NCBI GenBank assembly: GCA_002727775.1
Contig: PBUF01000122.1
Span: 1,533 to 6,551, forward strand
DNA length: 5,019 nt
Source of the DNA: Gammaproteobacteria bacterium
Lineage (GTDB): Bacteria > Pseudomonadota > Gammaproteobacteria > Pseudomonadales > Azotimanducaceae
Direction of reading: 5' to 3'
A model generated the notes under the pieces. It was not told the origin of the DNA. It ran no database searches and saw nothing but the letters and a program-made list of their open reading frames with translations. This document shows positions 1 through 5,019 of this stretch, piece after piece; within the stretch, counting starts at the first letter, position 1; each line of letters begins with the position of its first letter. A program made the position numbers and the translations under genes.

Positions 1-462
1 AAGCCTCCCGAAAAGCTCAAACCTGAAGAATGGAACAACGCCATCGCGCTCAACTTGACCAGTGTATTTCTGTGCTCGCAAGCTGTCAGCCAACACATGA
101 TCACGCAAAAGCATGGATCCATTATCAATATCTCATCTGTTGCCGGAATACGACTGTCTCCCGCCTTTGTCCACTATGGCGCGGCCAAAGCGGGAGTAAT
201 AAATTTAACGAAATCTCTTGCTGTGTGTTGGGGGCCCCACAATATCAATGTCAACTGCATAGCACCCGGCCTGACTGCAACCGAAGGGGTCTCACAATGG
301 CTACCGAGCAGGAATAAAGAAGACGGTAGTCCCGTCCCGCCTTTGGAATACCCCCCAGATCCCGAACATGTAGCCGAACTCGCTACATTTTTGGCATCAA
401 GATCGTCGAGCCATATTAGCGGCGAATTATTTCCAATAAGAGCTTTGACCGAACTTGCATAA
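1..462 (+). CDS. Short-chain dehydrogenase/reductase (SDR), 5'-truncated by the window edge
   Basis: This is the C-terminal 153 residues of a classical SDR, a cytosolic NAD(P)-dependent oxidoreductase acting on alcohol or ketone groups. The frame is open from base 1, so the N-terminal Rossmann part with the TGxxxGxG and NNAG motifs, probably about 95-100 residues, lies outside the window. What is visible is the helix-4 segment WNNAIALNLTSVFL with the conserved Asn (residue 18 of the fragment), the strand IINISSVAG with the likely catalytic Ser46, the YxxxK active site as YGAAK (Tyr59, Lys63), and NVNCIAPG, the usual NxxxPG turn. The end is odd: after ISGE, where most members continue to a VDGG-type tail, it reads FPIRALTELA and stops with TAA at 460-462. 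The catalytic residues are intact, so it is probably functional. The substrate cannot be assigned. An aldo/keto reductase follows on the same strand after 83 bases. Confidence 0.93.
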   Translation, partial: KPPEKLKPEEWNNAIALNLTSVFLCSQAVSQHMITQKHGSIINISSVAGIRLSPAFVHYGAAKAGVINLTKSLAVCWGPHNINVNCIAPGLTATEGVSQWLPSRNKEDGSPVPPLEYPPDPEHVAELATFLASRSSSHISGELFPIRALTELA

Positions 463-545
463 CTGCGCCTGGATCTTCGTTATTTATATTCGTCGAGATC
501 ATTCCTTAAACACATCCAGGGTGGTCAACTCTTGAAAAGATTGCC

Positions 546-1547
546 GTGTTAAAGAAACCTTTGGGCTCTTCAGGCGTATCGACGTCCGTCATTGGAATGG
601 GCACCGCCGCGATGGACACGGCGGATTATTACAACAACACAGACACTAAAGAGGCGATCAGGGCCATTCATGCGGCTCTTGATCAAGGAATCCGCCTAAT
701 CGATACCGCGCCCTCCTATGGCTGGGGAGCGGCTGAGAAAATCGTCGGTAAAGCTATTTCAGGACGAAGAGACCAGGTCGAAATTGCTACCAAGTGCGGC
801 GTGTGGTGGAAAAGCGAGCGAGGGTCTCCGAATGGCATAAAAAATGGTAAGGCCACATATATTTGCCTGAGCCCGGACGCGATCGAAACACAACTCGACG
901 ATAGTCTCAGAGGGTTGGGAGTCGATTACGTTGACCTGCTGCAAGTACACAAACCGTCAATCCCTCCTGACTTAACGCCGATAGAGGAAACCATGGATTG
1001 CCTCATCAATCTAAAACGTAAAGGAAAAATCAGGGCTATCGGGGTATCCAATATGTCGTTGCAGCAGCTCAAATCCTATCAATCGATTGCGAGCGTTGAT
1101 TCTAACCAACTTCGCTACAGCATGCTTTATAGAGACCATGAGAGCGACGTCATGCCTTTCTGTTTATCACACAATATTGCGACGTTGACTTACTGGAGTC
1201 TTGAATATGGCCTCTTAAGCGGAAAAATTCCTAAGGACCGAAATTTTGCACCGGGTGACTTCAGGAACGAAGCAGAGCATTGGCATCCATGGTACAAATC
1301 ACATAATCGCGAAAAACTCATGTCTATGTTCTCTGGCTGGCATGATCTTAACGAAAAATACAGCTGCACTATTTCTCAACTCGTCCTTGCTTGGACAGCA
1401 GCACAACCCACAGTCAGCCACGTGCTCTGCGGCAGCAAAACAGTCGACCAGTCTATCGACAATGCGACAGCCGGAAACCTGAACATTGCGTCTGCGGATA
1501 TCAAGCGTATGGAGGATGATCTTATCGCACTAGATAGTCCTGACTGA
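546..1547 (+). CDS. Aldo/keto reductase (AKR), resembling the AKR11/YhdN-type group
   Basis: A 333-residue, full-length NADP(H)-dependent aldo/keto reductase with a TIM-barrel fold, expected to be cytosolic and to reduce aldehydes or ketones or oxidise the matching alcohols. The catalytic tetrad is visible: Asp53 and Tyr58 in LIDTAPSYG, Lys83 in ATKCG, and His135 in LLQVHKP. Other family landmarks are the N-terminal LGSSGVSTSVIGMGT, GKIRAIGVSNMS (160-171), the QLRYSMLYRD strand (188-197), YWSLEYGLLSGK (216-227, where many relatives have YxPL) and the cofactor-binding end VLCGSKTVDQSIDNA (293-307). The start is a GTG at 546-548, chosen because it puts the first beta strand where relatives begin. 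The frame is open up to a stop at 507-509 but has no ATG there, and only a weak purine run (GAAAAG, 534-539) precedes it. It may be cotranscribed with the upstream SDR. The closeness to AKR11 is a judgement from memory of family motifs; the substrate is unknown. Confidence 0.93.
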   Translation: MLKKPLGSSGVSTSVIGMGTAAMDTADYYNNTDTKEAIRAIHAALDQGIRLIDTAPSYGWGAAEKIVGKAISGRRDQVEIATKCGVWWKSERGSPNGIKNGKATYICLSPDAIETQLDDSLRGLGVDYVDLLQVHKPSIPPDLTPIEETMDCLINLKRKGKIRAIGVSNMSLQQLKSYQSIASVDSNQLRYSMLYRDHESDVMPFCLSHNIATLTYWSLEYGLLSGKIPKDRNFAPGDFRNEAEHWHPWYKSHNREKLMSMFSGWHDLNEKYSCTISQLVLAWTAAQPTVSHVLCGSKTVDQSIDNATAGNLNIASADIKRMEDDLIALDSPD

Positions 1548-1604
1548 ACCAACTCTCCTACTCAGATCAACTTAAGAAAAGCCTTAGAACCAGTAATCAA
1601 AAGT

Positions 1605-1628
1605 CCCGAGAAACGGGCTATTTATTTT
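1605..1628. terminator. Possible weak bidirectional terminator between convergent genes
   Basis: A 4-bp GC hairpin (CCCG at 1605-1608 and CGGG at 1614-1617, loop AGAAA) is followed on the + strand by the T-rich run CTATTTATTTT (1618-1628). On the minus strand it is followed by ACTTTTGATT. It sits exactly where the aldo/keto reductase and the Gfo/Idh/MocA gene converge, and the + strand T-run overlaps the last codons of the latter. The stem is short, so this is a tentative call supported mainly by position. Confidence 0.35.
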
Positions 1629-2667
1629 CTGCTCGAAGCCTTCTTATAGTTTCCAACAACTCCAACAGCAATAACGATTCAGCCTGAACGAACTGCGGGC
1701 ACTCGCGCAAACCTGCAGCCAAACAACGATGAATCGCTTCCGTCATATAAATAAAGCCTTGCTGATTCGGATATGCGCCAGGAAGGCTTATTGAGTCAGG
1801 CAACGGGTATTCAATTTCCTGAACAGGCGATGGGGTATTCCCACCTCTATATCTTGATGGAGCGGCAACCGGAACTCTTACCGACAAGCGGGTTGGACAA
1901 TGACCTGGCTGCTCAAGTGTTATACGACCCTTGGTTCCTGTAATCTCAGTAACCTCCGGAAACTCACTCGGGTAACTAACAAAGGTAAGAATGGCGAAGC
2001 GATCGTTTTCATATTCAAGAATTGCACCGCCAGGACCGCTCGTCGATCCAGCAGCCTGTATGTGGATCGGTTTCGCCTGGGCACCGTAAGCAAGTATCGC
2101 CGCCTGGGCAGTGTACAGCGATTCGAAATCTGACTGGACCATTACCACATCGCCAATTTCGCCGCTTTCAATCAGGCTACGCGCATGCTCTACCGCGGGG
2201 AAAAATCGTGTCCATACCCCATCCTGCAGCATCACTCCATTCCGTTCAGCGGCAGCGTACATCTCACGAGCATCAGCGACATTTTTAGCCAAAGCTTTCT
2301 CACAGAGAACATGTTTACCGGCCTCCATTGCCAGCAAGCAGTGCTCCTTGTGCATCTCGTCAGGGGTACCAATGTAGACAACATCGAGATCCTCACCGTC
2401 GAGCATTCGCTCGAGGTTATCGTAACCTTTCTCTACTCCGTGGGAAGCCGCAAATGAATCGGCTTTGTCTTGCGACCTGGAAAATGCGGCAGCCATCGTT
2501 GCCCCTGGGCATTCACGTGACGATCGAACAAACTGGCGAGAAATCTCACCAACCCCGACAACGCCCCATCTCAAAGGGTAATTAACGTCTTCCAATGAAG
2601 TCAGGCCCAAGCTGACATCTCTAGGCGTAAACGTTGGACCGGGAGGAAGAGGGCTTTTCTTCTTCAT
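1618..2667 (-). CDS. Gfo/Idh/MocA family oxidoreductase, dihydrodiol-dehydrogenase-like, with apparent central deletion
   Basis: A 349-residue protein of the Gfo/Idh/MocA family, NAD(P)-dependent enzymes that oxidise or reduce sugars, cyclitols or trans-dihydrodiols. The N-terminal Rossmann domain shows RWGVVGVGEISRQF (33-46, GxGxxS), VVYIGTPDEMHKEH (96-109) and the EKP-like motif as CEKALAKN (122-129), with Lys124 kept and Pro replaced by Ala. WTRFFPAVEHARSLIESGEIGDV (152-174) closely resembles dimeric dihydrodiol dehydrogenase and related proteins. The C-terminal sheet domain follows, with VTEITGTKGRITLEQPG (239-255). Between VQSDF (177-181) and LAYG (192-195) relatives carry some 20 or more additional residues with the GGALLDIGxY substrate-site motif; here only ESLYTAQAAI is present, so the motif is missing apart from perhaps Tyr185. 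A 32-residue tail precedes the Rossmann fold. The ATG has a GGAA Shine-Dalgarno-like site at 2676-2679, 8 bases upstream. Family assignment is firm; activity is doubtful because of the gap. Confidence 0.9.
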   Translation of the reverse strand: MKKKSPLPPGPTFTPRDVSLGLTSLEDVNYPLRWGVVGVGEISRQFVRSSRECPGATMAAAFSRSQDKADSFAASHGVEKGYDNLERMLDGEDLDVVYIGTPDEMHKEHCLLAMEAGKHVLCEKALAKNVADAREMYAAAERNGVMLQDGVWTRFFPAVEHARSLIESGEIGDVVMVQSDFESLYTAQAAILAYGAQAKPIHIQAAGSTSGPGGAILEYENDRFAILTFVSYPSEFPEVTEITGTKGRITLEQPGHCPTRLSVRVPVAAPSRYRGGNTPSPVQEIEYPLPDSISLPGAYPNQQGFIYMTEAIHRCLAAGLRECPQFVQAESLLLLELLETIRRLRAENK

Positions 2668-2675
2668 GTATGCTG

Positions 2676-2698
2676 TTCCATGTTTATAAATGTTTACG
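2676..2698 (-). promoter_or_regulatory. Leader of the Gfo/Idh/MocA gene: GGAA ribosome site and TAAACA tandem motif
   Basis: Just upstream of the ATG at 2667-2665, the minus strand reads CGTAAACATTTATAAACAT and then GGAAC. The hexamer TAAACA occurs twice with a 10-base period (about one helical turn), and TAAACATTTA is an 8-of-10 palindrome reminiscent of LacI-family half-sites (TAAAC/GTTTA). GGAA at 2679-2676 is a reasonable ribosome binding site. No convincing -35/-10 pair was found, so the operator reading is speculative and AT-richness alone could explain it. Confidence 0.22.
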
Positions 2699-2708
2699 CT
2701 TCAACTGG

Positions 2709-2734
2709 AGGCCGGTTTCTCGTTTTGAGGGCCT
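2709..2734. other. Imperfect inverted repeat in the 106-base intergenic gap
   Basis: AGGCC (2709-2713) pairs with GGCCT (2730-2734), and CTC (2719-2721) pairs with GAG (2727-2729) inside it around a GTTTT loop, leaving a 5-base bulge. The palindrome CTAGCTAG (2733-2740) overlaps the right edge. The hairpin lies between the stop of the serine hydrolase and the start of the Gfo/Idh/MocA gene. On the minus strand no T-tract follows, so it does not look like a standard intrinsic terminator for the hydrolase; it could be RNA structure limiting read-through or protecting a 3' end, or chance. Confidence 0.25.
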
Positions 2735-2773
2735 AGCTAGAGCCATTTTTGTCTAATAGGTGTTCGCCTTTCT

Positions 2774-4087
2774 TCAATCCACTATCGAGTCTTGAACAAC
2801 TTTCGCGATGTCAAAGGGCACCTCTTTAGAAGGCTGTTGCACCATGATCACGGCCGCAATACCGGAAGCGGGTTCCGACCATGAGTATGTGCCCGCCGCG
2901 CCGCCCCAGCCGAAAGCCCCGTTTCCGTGTGGTATTGAAGAATTTTCGCTGTCCAGTGTAATAGATACAGTGTATCCAAAACCTTCACTGTTGGTGTCGT
3001 CTCCGCGTTTAGCTTTGCCATAATACAAGCTGCCTACCTGATTGGATGACATTCTGGTAACTGAATCGAGGTTAACAATCCTATTACCTAGAAGCTCTCC
3101 TCCGTTTGCCAACATTTCTTGAAAGTGAAGGAAATCCCGTGCAGTGCTTATCAAACCATAAGAACCAGAATAATAAGATATTTGCTTTTTCCAATCGTCT
3201 TTATCTCCCCTAATCACAACAACCCGGGAATATTTCTCAAGGGGAACCTTCCAATGGGTGTCCTTCATATCAAGAGGATCAAATATGTTTTCTTGAACAA
3301 ATTCGTTAAATGGTTGGCCAGAGGTAATCTCTATAATCCGAGCAACCACATCCAGACCGGTTCCAGGGCTATACATCCAGCGAGACCCAGGTTGAAAATC
3401 AAGAGGACCCTTAGCGACATCCTCCACGTGGGAAGCCAGAGTATTTTGCTCGAGGTGAGTCTCCCAAGGTTTTTTATTCCAATCAGACACTGCCGTACCC
3501 AATCCAAAGGACCCAAGCCCCGACGTATGAGTTAACAAGTCATGAATAGTGACCGGTCGTTTTACCCGCACGGTACGATGAGACGGCACATACCCATAAT
3601 ACTTTTTAGTTAGCCTCCCATAGATTCTGCCAAACAACTTAAGCAACCGGCCGGGTGTCTTACCGTTTTTATCGAGCGAGGGCCAAACAAATTTAGGACT
3701 GATGTCTTTAGCTTCCGGGTCAGCCAAAACAGCAACGCGTATTTCAGAAAAACTAGAGATAAACTCTTGTACTTCGTGGTCCGCTTCGAACAAGCCCTTC
3801 TCCATCGCTATCATAGCGGCCACCCCTGTCACAGGCTTAGTCGAAGATGCCATCTGAAACATCGAATCGAGTTTCATCGGCGTTTTTGTATTCAGATCAG
3901 AATATCCATGGGCCTCGAAGTAAACCGGTTTCCCGTAACGACTCACCGCAACAACCGCACCCTGAATTTTTCCAGAACCAACATGACCCTGAACGACACT
4001 ATCGAGCTCCGACAGCTTCTGACGGGACATGCCCACAGCATCGGGATCCATCAAGTTAGCGTCTTCGTCGTTTTTTGATGATTGCAT
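2774..4087 (-). CDS. Serine hydrolase, class C beta-lactamase/esterase-like (beta-lactamase-related family)
   Basis: A 437-residue member of the beta-lactamase-related serine hydrolases, which include class C beta-lactamases, EstB-type esterases and D-aminopeptidases. The nucleophile motif SxxK is in MASSTKPVTG (Ser81, Lys84). The second motif is MYSPGTGLDVVARIIE (238-253) with Tyr239 as the likely base, and the third is GWGGAAGT (393-400), in place of the KTG of true beta-lactamases; this pattern favours an esterase or lipase-like activity. LLTHTSGL (184-191) is a further family hallmark. Between VLADPEAKD (about 120-128) and that hallmark lies an unusually long, basic stretch, with 12 Lys/Arg in residues 140-177. 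No signal peptide is visible (the N-terminus is MQSSKNDEDANLM), so it is probably cytosolic. ATG at 4087 is preferred over the TTG just before it; it has no clear ribosome site and starts 6 bases after the upstream stop, suggesting translational coupling. The substrate is unknown. Confidence 0.92.
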   Translation of the reverse strand: MQSSKNDEDANLMDPDAVGMSRQKLSELDSVVQGHVGSGKIQGAVVAVSRYGKPVYFEAHGYSDLNTKTPMKLDSMFQMASSTKPVTGVAAMIAMEKGLFEADHEVQEFISSFSEIRVAVLADPEAKDISPKFVWPSLDKNGKTPGRLLKLFGRIYGRLTKKYYGYVPSHRTVRVKRPVTIHDLLTHTSGLGSFGLGTAVSDWNKKPWETHLEQNTLASHVEDVAKGPLDFQPGSRWMYSPGTGLDVVARIIEITSGQPFNEFVQENIFDPLDMKDTHWKVPLEKYSRVVVIRGDKDDWKKQISYYSGSYGLISTARDFLHFQEMLANGGELLGNRIVNLDSVTRMSSNQVGSLYYGKAKRGDDTNSEGFGYTVSITLDSENSSIPHGNGAFGWGGAAGTYSWSEPASGIAAVIMVQQPSKEVPFDIAKVVQDSIVD

Positions 4088-4093
4088 CAAAAT

Positions 4094-5011
4094 CTAATCG
4101 AATGCGGACAAAACCTCTTCCTCAACCCGTTGCCATGCCGCGGGTTTATTAGGTATGGCGCAAAGCATGATCTCTTGGGCCCCTGCATCTATGTAGGCGC
4201 CAAGCAAGTCTTGTATCGCGTTCGCTGTACCCCAGCAATACCAAGGCATTGAGGCTTCTTTTTTTGCTTGCCATTCAGCATCAGAATCAAACAACCTGAA
4301 AGGCAGGCACACAGTCTTTTTCACCTCGGATGGATCGCGATTAAAGCTCTCACAGTGCCTTTCAACGACCTCGCTCTTGTGCTTAAAAACATCAACGCCT
4401 CCTGGATGCCAAAAGTCCAAATTGAAGATATCGCCCGATTTAGCACAAGTTCTTAATGTTCGTTTTTCTCCGTTTCCGCCAACCAGAATCGGAATATGAG
4501 GGTTCTGCGTTGAACCAGGATTTAAAGGTGCTTCATTAAGCTGGTAATACTGACCATTAAAATCAACGTATTCATCTTCCGGTTTCGTAAACAAGAGGCG
4601 AATCAAATCAACCGCTTCCTCGAGTCGGTCACTTCTTTCTTTAAGTGAGGGAAATTCCCAGCCATAGGCCTCGTGCTCTCGGTCGTACCAGGCAGCACCC
4701 AAGCCTAAAATCATACGACCATCAGTAATATGATCCAGCGTAGAACACATCTTCGCTAGCAGCGCTGGATTACGATAGGTATTTCCTGTAGCCAGAATGC
4801 CTAAACGCAGTCGCCTCGTATGTGAGGCAATTGCAGTTAGAACGGTCCACCCTTCTAGTGCTATCCCATGACCATTAGCCGGATTCCCCGGCGGCATAAA
4901 ATGATCCGAAAAGAAAACGCTGTTCCACCTTCCGGCCTCGAGGGCGAGCACGGTCTCTTTGATATCAGACCAATTCGTTCCGTATTGACCTAACTGAGCA
5001 CTAAATTCCAT
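4094..5011 (-). CDS. Luciferase-like (LLM-class) flavin/F420-dependent oxidoreductase, Rv1855c-type
   Basis: A 305-residue member of the bacterial luciferase-like superfamily (TIM barrel, FMN or F420 cofactor). Visible landmarks are FFSDHFMPPG (33-42), IASHTRRLRLGILATGNTYRNPALLAKMCSTLDHITDGRMILGLGAAWY (61-109 region, the central LLM signature with the YRNP and GRMILGLG cores), EHEAYGWEFPSLKERSDRLEEAVDLIRLLF (112-141), and PHIPILVGGNGEKRTLRTCAK (171-191), the glycine-rich strand contributing to the flavin phosphate site. The order and wording of these blocks recall the Rv1855c-like group of predicted F420-dependent enzymes, but F420 and FMN users cannot be separated by eye, and outside actinobacteria FMN monooxygenases are common. 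ATG at 5011-5009 is the natural start; only 8 bases precede it and no in-frame stop is seen, so an upstream start or a longer operon cannot be excluded. The serine hydrolase gene follows at once. Confidence 0.9.
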   Translation of the reverse strand: MEFSAQLGQYGTNWSDIKETVLALEAGRWNSVFFSDHFMPPGNPANGHGIALEGWTVLTAIASHTRRLRLGILATGNTYRNPALLAKMCSTLDHITDGRMILGLGAAWYDREHEAYGWEFPSLKERSDRLEEAVDLIRLLFTKPEDEYVDFNGQYYQLNEAPLNPGSTQNPHIPILVGGNGEKRTLRTCAKSGDIFNLDFWHPGGVDVFKHKSEVVERHCESFNRDPSEVKKTVCLPFRLFDSDAEWQAKKEASMPWYCWGTANAIQDLLGAYIDAGAQEIMLCAIPNKPAAWQRVEEEVLSAFD

Positions 5012-5019
5012 TACTGATA

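Noticed and set aside
30..317. A 95-codon + strand frame overlapping the SDR
   Set aside because: It is a shifted frame of the SDR, whose own frame carries the YxxxK and PG motifs; the product is Cys/His/Arg-rich and unlike a protein domain.
463..545. Possible promoter for the aldo/keto reductase (TATTTATATT at 481-490)
   Set aside because: It is AT-rich and -10-like, but no acceptable -35 lies at the right distance, and the 83-base gap is compatible with cotranscription with the SDR.
1900..2585. Several overlapping + strand open frames opposite the Gfo/Idh/MocA gene
   Set aside because: They lie antisense to a confidently assigned gene, overlap each other in different frames and resemble no family.
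2730..2750. GGC...GCC inverted repeat with a following T5 as a + strand terminator
   Set aside because: The stem is only 3 bp around a CTAGCTAG palindrome, and no + strand gene is transcribed here to be terminated.
3119..3535. A long + strand open frame opposite the serine hydrolase (138 codons)
   Set aside because: It is fully antisense to a gene with clear family motifs, and its translation shows no recognisable domain.
4088..4090. TTG as start codon of the serine hydrolase
   Set aside because: An ATG follows immediately in frame and neither has a better ribosome site, so the ATG is preferred.

Overview
This window looks like bacterial chromosomal DNA carrying peripheral, probably catabolic, redox genes. 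The base composition is roughly balanced, genes are dense and introns are absent. Codon use and protein style suggest a proteobacterium, perhaps an aquatic one; this is an inference, because no rRNA or taxonomic marker is present. There is no tRNA, rRNA, CRISPR array, insertion sequence or integrase.

Layout: on the + strand, a 5'-truncated short-chain dehydrogenase/reductase (1-462) is followed after 83 bases by an aldo/keto reductase (546-1547). These converge on three minus-strand genes. Read in their own direction, those are a luciferase-like flavin/F420-dependent oxidoreductase (5011-4094), a class C beta-lactamase-like serine hydrolase starting 6 bases later (4087-2774), and, after a 106-base gap, a Gfo/Idh/MocA oxidoreductase of the dihydrodiol-dehydrogenase type (2667-1618). 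The two groups meet at about 1548-1617, where a small GC hairpin may act as a weak terminator in both directions.

Four of the five products are NAD(P)- or flavin-linked oxidoreductases and the fifth is an esterase-type hydrolase. That mix is typical of loci degrading cyclic, aromatic or terpenoid/steroid-like compounds, where ketone/alcohol interconversion, flavin oxidation and ester or lactone hydrolysis are combined. No substrate can be read from the sequence. No wholly new system is evident. The observations most worth checking are an apparent in-frame loss of the central catalytic segment in the Gfo/Idh/MocA protein, a basic insertion in the serine hydrolase, and the tight pairing of the hydrolase with the luciferase-like oxidoreductase.
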